Assembly: GCA_036429605.1 (NCBI GenBank)
Contig: CM071589.1
Span: forward strand, 5,022,001-5,086,000
Length of the DNA: 64,000 bases
Reading direction: 5' to 3'
DNA from: Cladobotryum mycophilum
Lineage: Eukaryota > Ascomycota > Sordariomycetes > Hypocreales > Hypocreaceae
This document shows, piece after piece, positions 22,389-33,400 of the stretch. How positions within the stretch are numbered: the first letter of the stretch is position 1; each line of letters starts with the position of its first letter. The position numbers and the translations under genes were made by a program. The notes under the pieces are model-generated. The model was not told the DNA's origin. It did no database searches and was given only the letters and a program-made list of their open reading frames with translations.

Positions 22389-25136
22389 ATGTCGAGATAT
22401 CTCCGCCAATCAAGCCAGCTCGCGCGGCTTGCAAGGTTCTCCCCCAATGTGAACCTCCAAAGAACTCAGCGAATTGCGGCAATCTCTCTCTCAACAACCC
22501 CCAGAGCCCTCTCAACCCCTTACGGCCTCCAATCAAGATACTACTCTTCAAAACCCCCGCCTTCAGAGGAAAACCCGCAGTCCAATTCGAACAATGAAGG
22601 CAAGAACAAGTTGGAGTCGGAAGCAAACCCAGAGTCGCCAAAGGCGCCCGTGCCTCCTCTACCCGAGGGATGGATTCGCTTAACCAAAGAGGAAATATCC
22701 CAATTGGAGGCATTTCAAAATGTGCTACCCGAAGCACAGAGGCAGACGCTGAAGGATATCTTGGTGGGGCTACAGCAAACCGGAGCGCCAGCAGAGGTGC
22801 GGGACCTTTTACAGAAAATGCGCCAAGGACCAGGCAACCTATCAATACTGGATAAGGGTCGCCTAATGCGATGCATCTTTATCATGGCAGAGAGACTCGC
22901 CGAATGGGAGGTGGAGCAACAGAAGAAGGGAAACAGCGGCATGTTCAACCAAAACATGAGTCAAGGAAAGGATGACGGAAGTGGCGAGGAGCATAATCAA
23001 GCTCGCGACAGGTCCTCTGATGAATCGCAGTCAAACCAGGGACCTCAAGGATCAAAGCCACCAAAGCCAGAAAGGAATTCTTGGATGGATGCACTACAAA
23101 CTGGTCTCGTTCTTGGTGTTACCCTATGGGCGATTGATTCATTCAGCAAACCATTCTCCGAGAAAGAAATTACGTGGCAGGAAATGAGGAAGGCGTTCCT
23201 AGATAAGGGCCTTGTTCAGAAACTTGTGGTTGTCAACGGATCCCAAGTCAGGGTGGAGTTGCACCCGGATGCTGCTCAGGGCATGTCTGACTCGGGCTCA
23301 AGTGGCAAGAGGACATATGTCTTCTCAATCGGATCCGTCGAGTCCTTTGAGAAGAAGCTCGAGGAGGCACAGGATCAACTTGGAATCCCCCCGTCAGAGA
23401 GGATACCAGTCAGCTATGAGGCCGGCGGTAGCACTATGGGAAATCTGGTTCTCGCATTCGGCCCAACACTACTATTTATTGGTTTGATTCTGTGGACTCA
23501 GCGCTCCATGAGTGGACGTACCGGAGGTGGCGGCATGTTCAATTTTGGAAAGAGCAAAGCGAAGAAGTTCAATGCTGAAAGTGCGGTCAAGGTGAAATTC
23601 AGCGACGTTGCTGGCCTGGAAGAGGCCAAGACGGAGATTATGGAGTTCGTGAGTTTCTTGAAGCAACCCGAGAAGTTTGAGAAGCTCGGCGCGAAGATCC
23701 CCCGAGGTGCTATCCTTGCCGGACCCCCAGGAACCGGTAAGACCCTGCTTGCCAAGGCCACGGCCGGAGAGTCTGGTGTCCCGTTCTTTAGCGTGAGCGG
23801 TTCCGAATTTGTTGAGATGTTTGTCGGTGTTGGACCATCCAGAGTACGGGACCTATTTGCCGAAGGTCGTAAGAATGCGCCATGCATCATCTTCATTGAT
23901 GAAATCGATGCCATTGGCAGGGCAAGACAGGACAGTGGCCGAGGATTTGGAGGCAACGATGAGCGAGAGGCTACACTCAACCAGATTCTCACAGAGATGG
24001 ACGGATTCAACACAAGGGAGCAGGTCGTTGTCTTGGCGGGCACCAACCGGGCCGACATCCTGGACAAGGCCCTAATGCGTCCCGGCCGTTTCGACAGACA
24101 CATCTACATTGACCGACCTACCATGAACGGACGAAAGGAGATTTTCCAAGTTTACATCAAGAAGATTGTTACCAAGGAGGAGACAGAGCATCTCATCGGC
24201 CGTCTCGCTACCCTGACACCCGGCTTCTCTGGTGCTGATATCTCCAATGTGGTCAATGAGGCCGCTCTGATCGGTAAGTGGATATCCTAATCTCTTTTGA
24301 CTCGAGCACGGAACTGACAATATTTGACAGCCGCAAGAGAAAATGCCGACGACGTGAAGATGGAACACTTTGAGCGCGCAATTGAGCGGGTCATAGGCGG
24401 CTTGGAACGCAAGTCGCTGGTTCTTAGGCCAGAGGAAAAGAAAACAGTGGCATACCATGAGGCTGGCCACGCCATCTGCGGCTGGTTCCTCCAACATGCG
24501 GACCCTCTTCTCAAGGTATCCATTATCCCTCGTGGCCAGGGAGCACTGGGCTACGCACAATACCTGCCTCAGGACGCGTACTTGATGAATACGAACCAAC
24601 TCATGGATCGTATGGCCATGACTATGGGTGGCCGCGTGTCAGAGGAGCTGCACTTCCCCACAGTGACAACTGGCGCCAGCGACGATTTCAAGAAGGTTTC
24701 GCAGATGGCTCGCAGCATGGTGACGCAGTGGGGCATGTCGGACAAGGTTGGACCCGTACATTTTGATAACGACCCGAACCGCATGCAGAAGCCGTTTGCT
24801 GAGTCGACAGCGCAACAAATCGACCAGGAAGTACATCGCATAGTGGAAGAAGCCTACGCACGGTGCCGCGACCTTTTGGTTGAGAAGAAGACGGAAGTTG
24901 GACTTGTGGCGGAGGAGCTACTGAAGAAGGAAGTGCTGTCGCGTGATGACATGGTACGACTTCTGGGCAAGCGCCCATTTGATGACAACGAGGACTTTGA
25001 GAAGTTTTTCGGAGGTGGTAAGGAGGAGAGCTCGCCGCCGCCGTTCCCGACAGAGACAGATACGCCGAGTGATCCACCAGCGCCGGCGCCAGCATTCCGA
25101 GCCATGTTGGAGGACCGGACAAGGAGTTCAAGGTGA
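22389..25136 (+). CDS. mitochondrial m-AAA protease subunit (Afg3/Yta12 type, FtsH family)
   Basis: Two exons (22389-24273 and 24331-25136; 57-bp GTAAGT intron) give 896 residues. The Ser/Arg-rich start (MSRYLRQSSQLARLARFSP... RYYSSKPPP) is a mitochondrial presequence. Two membrane helices (about 234-252 and 350-372) flank the intermembrane-space domain (IGSVESFEKKLEEAQDQLGI). The AAA module has Walker A GPPGTGKT (about 445-452), Walker B IIFIDEID (about 500-507) and the second region of homology GTNRADILDKALMRPGRFDR. The protease zinc motif is HEAGH (about 671-675). It forms a hexamer in the inner membrane, degrading unassembled proteins and processing precursors such as MrpL32. Fungi carry two such subunits; by eye this one leans to Afg3 (Yta10), but I cannot separate it from Yta12 without a tree. 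The Pro-rich C-terminal tail is unusually long. Confidence 0.94.
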
Positions 25137-27470
25137 TATAGTACAACAAGAATAAGTGAGGCGGAAATAGACATTTGAGCAATGTGTCACAACATTAGGT
25201 GGGGGATGGGGGCAATGTCGGGAACCTGAGGACCGACTGGGATTGGCTGCCACGCGGTTAACAGACCAACAGGAACCTTTTTTTGTGGATGTTTCTTGTG
25301 ACTAGTTACGGGCAGTTGGTGTTTTTTTTTCTCAACTCTACCAAAGCATTACGGGTGCTTAAGAAAAAAGTCCCCTCTTGTATTTATGTTTCTTCATAGC
25401 CATGGTGGGACAAAAAGGGCGTGATGGAGGGGGAGTTGTTTTTTCAACGTGTAATATTCATGGATGTATTCTAGGTCTAGAATTGTAGATTTTGCCAACA
25501 ATGGGACAAAACGTACATGGGGCATATCATGAAATACAAGTAAGATGCTAATAATGATGTGAGTCTTGAATGAGGTTTTCTGAAAATGGATCATCCATCA
25601 CATGTTTTTTTGCTTATTACGTGTGCTTTGATCGAGTAAACGGAGTTGCCATCCGTATTTATGTCTGAGCCAAGAGACACACACTGTTGTTATGTCTTGT
25701 CTTGTCCTCTTTTTTTGCTTCTTCTGAACACGAATGATAAAAAGGATGAATCCAGCCTATCAACTGGTCTGCGGAGTAAAGTCCGAGTTCCACCAGTTCT
25801 CAAAGTTCCCTTGTCCGGCATTGCGCGCCCGCATGATTGGCCGGAAAAGTTCCCTTGGAGCCGAAGTCCGGCGACGTCGGCTTTGCATCCGGATAAGTAA
25901 TCAAGATAATCATTTGTGGCGATGCGCATTTGATTGATTGACGAGGCAGCTTTTCGCGCGTTATGGTTGAGTCTGTTATTATGTTCCTTTTTTGCTTGTT
26001 GGTGTTGGTGCTGTCGCTTGTCATGGGCTTGGCTTGTCATACCTTTGCTTGGGCACCAATCCCCCTTCTCCCCCTTGCCTTGCCTTGGCTTGATTCAAGG
26101 ATCTACGGGAGGGATAGTCAGGGTGAATCATTTCGACATTAAAGTTCCCTGCAGGACGGGAGGGGAGGGGGAGACGAGACGAGACGAGAACACGCGCAAG
26201 GCAGAATGTGAGGTTGGTGTTGGACTGACGGACAGGTTTTTGGGGAATTTCCGGGATCTGATGTCATCCATGGGAACTGACTTGCAGAGCTGTGTCTCGG
26301 CAAGCACGATACTAATGAAAAAAAAAATCAATGCGCAGGGAGCTACAACTAGTACTTGTACTACCAAAACGGGGACTAAGGGCTTTAATTTGTTGAGAAG
26401 AGGTTTTGGTATCTCGTGTATAGATTCTCTATGGCAGAGGTACTTTGTTCCAATACTAGCTAAGGTTATCAGACAACGGACGGACACTAAAACACAACCT
26501 GAAAGTTCCCTCGGCGTTTGCCCCAACAGGTACCTATTTTGGCATATCGCATGTAGTATTCAGGGCGGGAAGGGGGAGGGGAGGGGAGGGAAAAAGGGTG
26601 ACACATGGATGAATCTGGTTTACCGAGAATATGGAGTCTACTAAGGCAATGTACTCGGTAGGCATGTACATATTTATTACCTTGCCTTTTATAGAAATGA
26701 CCCCCATTCAAGTTGGAACCAAGTGTACGGAGTACGGAGTACTACCTAGTGGATTGTTTAGGTGGTCAGCATTTTATTCTAACTAGTCGCTGTGCATGAA
26801 TAAAATGGTCCATTGGATTACTTCTAGTTAGCAGCTTAAATCCAATCCATGAATCGAGTATATGTACTTGTATGTATATGTATAAAAAAAATAACCGCAT
26901 GTGCAAGGATGGGATGACTGACTGACTGACTGACCTACTACTTGTAAACTAAAACTACTCCGTACATGTACGTGTGCCACTAGTAATAAAGTACAAGATG
27001 GTCCACCCCCGGTCAAGTCATGGTCCCAGCTCTCGGGTCTCACACTCGTACCACCATCTGCATGGAACATTTTGTCTAGACCTTGGGCGGCTCTTTTTTT
27101 GTCTTTAAACCTCTTTGCCATCTTCTTTATTTTATTTTATTCTATTTGCCTATTTATTTCTTGTCATTTACGCTTCGCTACGTTTCCCGTTTTCTTTCTG
27201 CTATAGATCTATCTAATACGATTTCATACTGGTCGTCGTTTGAGGTTGGCCTCGAGCCGTTATAACATAGTAACATTTGTTCTATTGGAGCCAATTCTCA
27301 CTACTACTAGAACACATGGCATATTAGATCCCGTTCCTGGACGAAAAGCGGTCTACTTATTCTGGACGAGGATCTCAGCCACCGTTTATAACCGAATATT
27401 TTGCATCGGAGCGTTTGGATAGAGACTACCCGGGAACGACCAGGAGAAACCCCCCCCCCCCGTTGGCATC
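25137..27470. other. intergenic region upstream of the BOR1-like gene
   Basis: These 2.3 kb show no gene I can support. The frames are short and low in complexity. Short repeats occur: GAGAC units at 26172-26190, GGGAG/GGGAA at 26570-26592 and GACT units at 26916-26934. GTAC-rich words lie at 26725-26745. The last few hundred bases are pyrimidine-rich and probably the promoter and leader of the transporter gene. Confidence 0.5.
27450..27461. repeat. 12-C homopolymer just upstream of a start codon
   Basis: Twelve consecutive C residues end 9 bp before the ATG at 27471. Confidence 0.95.
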
Positions 27471-29789
27471 ATGGCAGACTCGACCGAAGGATATGATGAA
27501 CAAAAGTCAACTTCCATATTGCCCACGGCCGCCAATCATGAACCGTCGCCGTCGAGCATGGACATAGAACCGTCCACCAAAAAGGAGCCGTGGTGGATCA
27601 TCCATCCGTTTCGCGGAATGATAAACGACGTTCGACGGAGGGCACCGTATTATGTCAGTGACTGGCTCGACGCGTGGGATTATCGTGTTGTGCCAGCGAC
27701 CATTTACATGTACTTTGCCAAGTATGCCGTCCTGTCCCCCCTGCCACCCCGATAGATATCCCTAAAAAGAGGAGGGAATTTTGGAGGAGAAAAGGGACAT
27801 CATCGCTAGATCTGTTAGTCTGCTTCGATCACTGATCAGGTACTGACCGTTTTTCTGTTTTGCAGCATCTTACCCGCTCTTGCTTTCTCCCTGGACATGT
27901 TCCAAAAGACCGGATCCAACTACGGAGTCAATGAAGTGTTGCTCGCCTCTGTCCTCGGTTCCGTCGTATTTTCCATCTTTGCGGCCCAGCCTCTTGTCAT
28001 TGTTGGTGTAACTGGTGCGCACCAATATCTTTTTCTGTTTTAGAGCCTGTCTATGATCTAATTTGCTAACATTCACTCCTGTCAGGCCCTATAACTGTCT
28101 TCAACTAGTTCGCATACCCCTGAACCCCTAGCCGCATGGGAAAACTAACACTTCTCAGCACCGTATACAACATCATGAAGCCTACGGGCGTCGATTACAT
28201 CGGTTTCATGGCTTGGATAGGCATGTATGTTTCACCCATAGCCCGCGACCTCGGCCATTAGACTGACATGGAGCTAGCTGGTCTCTCATCTTGCACTGGA
28301 TTCTTGCCATCACAAACTCATGCAACTGGCTTCGATGGGTTACCCGATTCCCCTGTGACATCTTCGGCTTCTACGTTGCCTTTATCTATCTACAAAAAGG
28401 GATCCAAGTTTTGGAGCGTCTTGGCTATGATAGCGCCTTTTACCTCTCCATCATGTCGGCACTCTTAGTGTTTATGGTAGCTTACATCTGTGGTGAACTG
28501 GGAACTAGCAGCCTGTTCAGACATCCTATTCGAGTCTTCCTCAAGGATTACGGCACACCACTTACCCTCATCTTCTTCACCGGCTTCGTTCACATTGGTC
28601 GCATGTCCGAAATCCATCTGCAAATGCTACCTACGAGCATTGCCTTTGAGCCGACAAGTGGCCGGGCGTGGCTCGTCAGATTTTGGGATCTAAGTGTTGG
28701 AGAGATATTTACCGCTCTACCTTTTGCAGTTCTTCTTACCATCTTGTTCTGGTTTGATCATAACGGTATGCCCTTTTATAAAGCATATCTAGTCATCATA
28801 TTTATAACTAACCTCTAAAAGTATCCTCTCTAATCGCGCAGGGCAGCGAATTCCCCCTCCGAAAACCGGCCGGCTTCCACTGGGACCTTTTTCTTCTTGG
28901 GATCACCACTGGTGTTGCAGGCATACTCGGCTTGCCATTCCCTAACGGCCTGATACCGCAAGCCCCCTTCCACACCGAATCACTGTGCATTACGAAACCC
29001 GTCAAAGAGCTAGATGAGAAAGGGGAGGATAAAGGAGGGTATAATTTTGAGGCGACTCACGTGGTTGAACAGCGCGTATCCAATCTTGCACAGGGCCTCC
29101 TTACGCTCGGCACCATGACTGGACCTCTTCTGGTTGTTCTCCATCTCGTTCCCCATGGCGTGCTCGCCGGCCTCTTTTTCATCATGGGCGTCCAGGCCCT
29201 GCAGGCCAATGGCATCACCTCGAAACTCATCTTCTTGGCCCGCGACAAGAATTTAACACCCGCGAACCACCCCCTCATGGCTATCAAGCGCCGCTCTGCG
29301 ATCTGGATGTTTGTCATCATAGAGATACTTGGCTTCGGAGCTACCTTTGCCATCACCCAAACCATTGCTGCAGTTGGTTTCCCAGTTTTTATCCTAGCGC
29401 TGATCCCGATTCGCGCCGTCTTGCTGCCCAAGATATTTTCGCCAGAGGAGTTGGCGATTCTCGACGAGCCCACCGCCTCGGACTTCACCATGGAGGGGAT
29501 TGGCGGGTCGTGGGGCGGCGGTGACGAGCACAGCCCCGACCGCAGCGGCGATGATACAGCGGTAGGTAGCAGATCTGTGTCTCCCTTTAGACGCAGTCCC
29601 TACCGGCGGCCACTTTCTGAACATCGCAATAGCGCCTTTGCCAGCCCGGGAAGCCCGCGTAAGAGCCAGGAGGACTTGGCGGAGATGGGCAGGATGCAGA
29701 GCGCGCAGAGCACGGCTACGAGGAGGAAAAGCGTGGATAGAAGGTCGAGTCGGGTGCGGAGGGAGAGCTTCGGGCGGGTTCGAGTGTAA
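27471..29789 (+). CDS. BOR1: BOR1-like anion (borate/bicarbonate) transporter, SLC4 family, six exons
   Basis: Exons 27471-27721, 27866-28014, 28086-28107, 28159-28224, 28278-28765 and 28822-29789 give 647 residues. The introns are 144, 71, 51, 53 and 56 bp. The joined protein has a cytosolic N-terminus, then PYYVSDWLDAWDYRVVPATI, and a run of membrane helices. SLC4 hallmarks include LLASVLGSVVFSIFAAQPLV, then GVTGPITVFNYTVYNIM, and later GLPFPNGLIPQAPFHTESL. The Ser/Arg-rich cytosolic tail of about 100 residues (SVSPFRRSPYRRPLS) is a likely phosphorylation region. In yeast Bor1 exports borate at the plasma membrane; bicarbonate or other anions are also possible. Exon 3 is only 22 nt and its donor is the unusual GTTCGC, yet it supplies the conserved PITVFNY motif. 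The start lies just after a 12-C run; the next Met (residue 30) is an alternative. Confidence 0.93.
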
Positions 29790-30494
29790 TGTTTTGTTTT
29801 GTTTTTTTAATGGATGATGAACGACTTGTTTATACGGTATATTCTTCGTATTATTTTTCTTTGCCGAATTATATATTAGACTGCCCGGCGCAAGTTTGGT
29901 CTTGGAGATGTATAACTGTATTGTGTAAAGAGATTATGAGATACCTAATATCTATGAGATATTGAGAAAAAGATGATCGCTGTTGAGTACGACAATTTAA
30001 CTGCAGGTGGCGTGTTAGGATGTACTCAGGTATGGCAGGTTGGACCTCGACGTATCAAGGCAAAAAAGACAGTGGTCTCAAGTTGGAGGAGACCAGAGAT
30101 GCAACTGCCATCGCATTGAGACGTCCAAAACACACCGAGAAAATAAAACCGCGCCTGTTTCTGCCGTTCTCATTTTATTTCCTTCATTTCCTGTGATTTT
30201 GCCCACGTCCCCCCTGTCTCTCAGGTTACTTGATATTCCATGCCTCCTCCACCAGCCCTACATTTCGCGATTGGTCGAATGATGCCGCAGGCTGTGCACA
30301 CCGACCAATACAAAAGAATGACCCTCCTAAGCGCACCATATTTGCAGGCCTCCCAAGGCGGCCATCAGGCATATTCCAGCTCGTTGGGCTTCGTTGCCAA
30401 GCAGATACACTGAACGTTGACTCTACAACACTCCAAGACGAACACTTCACCTTTCATTATATCTTTCCTCAGTTATCAGAGTCCACTCAACAAG
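29790..30494. other. spacer between transporter and NLR gene
   Basis: About 700 bp with no supported gene. It contains the transporter 3' untranslated region (T-rich at 29795-29870) and the presumed NLR promoter. Confidence 0.5.
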
Positions 30495-33400
30495 ATGCCG
30501 AAAAGAGAGAGAGAATGACTTCACTCATAGTGACTATACTGTGGGGTGGATCTGCGCATTGTCAAAGGAACAAACGGCAGCCACAGCTATGCTGGATGAG
30601 CGTCATCTAGATCTCCCCAAACCGCCAAACGACCATAACACATACACCCTGGGATCGATTGGCAAGCACAATATCGTTATAGCTTGCCTGCCAAAAGGCC
30701 AATACGGCACTAATTCGGCCGCCACAGTTGCAACCTGGATGGTGGGCACTTTTCCATCTATCAAATTCGGCCTGATGGTTGGTATTGGCGCCGGTATTCC
30801 CCCGAATGTTCGACTTGGTGATGTTGTGGTCAGCACACCGAGTAATGGATATCCCGGAGTGGTTCAATGGGATTCTGGAAAAGTGGAAGAAGGCAATAAT
30901 GTGAAACGGACTGGTTCACTCAATAATCCACCTAGTGCGCTGCTTACGGCCTTGACGAAACTGGAGACTACGCATGAGATGGAAGGATCCAAAGTGCCTC
31001 AGTACCTCGATGAGTTGAAGGAAAAGTGGCCGAGGCTGGTGCCTAAATACATCAGATCCGATTCCCTGGTAGACACCCTACTCGGACAAAGCAAGCCTAG
31101 AGAAATGCGTGTTCATTACGGCCTCGTCGCATCTGGCAATAAAGTCATCAAAGACGCCAAGTTCCGCGACGACATCAACCAGAACCTTGGCGGAAAGGTC
31201 TTGTGCATCGAAATGGAGGCGGCAGGACTAATGAATGACTTTCCGTGCATTGTTATCCGAGGCATCTGCGATTACGCAGACTCACACGAGAACAACGACT
31301 GGCAAGAGCATGCTGCGGCTGTGGCTGCAGCATTCGCTAAAGAACTCCTCTATGTGGTGCTAGCACAGGAGGTTGAGGAGATGCAGACAATCAAAAGTAA
31401 GAGTCAATATATCTTTTAAAATTCTTTTATTGTTTTATGTGAAGGCGGGTGGAGGTGTATCATGGGGGAGATGTTGGGGGAGTTCGTCTCAATTTATGCT
31501 GGAATAACAACGGTTTACATACTATTGTTTTCAAGGCACTGAATTGCTAACTACCTGTAGTTTTACTAGATGTCCATGACCAAATAAAAGCGCAATCGAT
31601 AATACTCAAAAATATTGATTCTCGACAACGTAGCCAAGAGGATCAAGCCATCCTTGATTGGCTTACACCGATCAACTTCGCTCCTCAACACGATGATTTT
31701 TTTGGTCGACGACGACCGAACACCGGCCAATGGATCCTAAACTCGCCTGAATACCAGAATTGGTTAGAAGCTAGGGGGCAGATCTTATTTTGTCAAGGAA
31801 TCCCTGGAGCTGGGAAGACAATCATAACATCAATTGTGATCGATGACGTTCGCCGCAAGTTTAGCGAGGATAAAACTGTTGGTGTTGCTTATATCTATTG
31901 CAACTTCAATCGTAAAGAGGAACAAAAGGCTGACAATTTGCTGGCTGCTGTATTGAAACAACTTTGCCAAAGCCAGGTTTGCGTACCGGACGATGTGAAG
32001 AATCTTCATATGGCACAACAAGAAATCGGACGAGCTAGGCCGTCATTGGAAAATATCTCAGAGACTCTCCGTTTGGTTGTGGAATCGTACTCGAGAGTCT
32101 TCATCATCGTCGATGCGCTTGATGAATGTCAAACATCCGACGGGTGTCGATCTGAACTTCTAGCGAAAATCTTTAATCTCCAGGCTGACTATGACGTGAA
32201 TCTCTTCGCGACATCAAGATTTATTGCCGAGATCGAAACCCAGTTCGAAAAGCAGTTCGAAAAGTGTGCCCATTTGGAGATCCGGGCTAGTGACGACGAT
32301 CTCCGGATCTATCTCCACCATTGTATATCTAATCTTCCATCCTTTGTCAAGGAGAATGAAGAGCTCCAGATGACAGTCAAAGATGCTATAGTCGGGGCTG
32401 TGGACGGCATGTAAGTAGAGAGAACCTGCACAAAGGTTTTGGTTGACTGAGGAGAATGTAGGTTTTTGTTGGCACAACTTTACGCTGGCTTTCTTGAAGA
32501 CAAAACATCACCAAGGGCCTTGAAGATTGCATTGGGGCAATTCGAGAAACAAAATGCGCTTTCAAACGAGGATCAAAAACTCAAATTACTTGAGAGGGCA
32601 TACATACAAACAATGAAAAGAGTTGGAGACCAGAAAAAAGGCTTTCAAGAGCTTGCTCAAAATGTGCTGCAGTTAATCACTTGCGCGCGGAGGCCGTTGA
32701 AAACGTCGGAAATTCAACATGCGCTCGCTGTGAAAGTCGATGAGCACAAGTTCGATGAGGAGAACATCATACAAATTGGACTTATGGTCTCTGTATGTGC
32801 CGGGTTGGTTACAGTCGATGAAGAAAGCGATATTATTCGGTTTGTCCACTACACGACACAAGAATTCTTTGACCAGACTAAGGACCGGTGGTTTCCCAAA
32901 GCAGATGCTGATATCGCCAGAATCAGTATTGGCTACCTCTCATTTGATGCCTTTGAGGGTGGACGTTGTCAGACAGATGATGGATCTGAGTATTCATGCG
33001 ACTCGAACACTGATATGTTTGAGGAGAGACGTGATGACTTGGAGCAGCGACTGGACGATTATTGCTTCTATGACTATGCGGCACGAAATTGGGGGTATCA
33101 TTGTCTCGAAGCTTGCAAATCGGACGCCATCGAATCATCCGAATTAACCTCCAGAGTCGTACAGTTTCTCAAGAGTAAAAACAAGATGGAAGCATCAGTT
33201 CAAGCGATGATGAGTGTTAAGTCCTTGAGAGGGTATTACAGTCAACAAGTTCAAAACGGCCTAACGGGACTACATATAGCTGCGTATTTCGGTCTCAGTA
33301 CTGCAGCAGAGGCCTTGATCCTATCTGGCCATAATATAGAGGTACTGGATAGCGACCGTCGAACAGCACAGCCATGGGCCGCAGGCAACGGGCAGGAGAC

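Noticed and set aside
23498..24103. 201-codon minus-strand frame inside the m-AAA protease
   Set aside because: Antisense shadow of the AAA domain; no motifs of its own.
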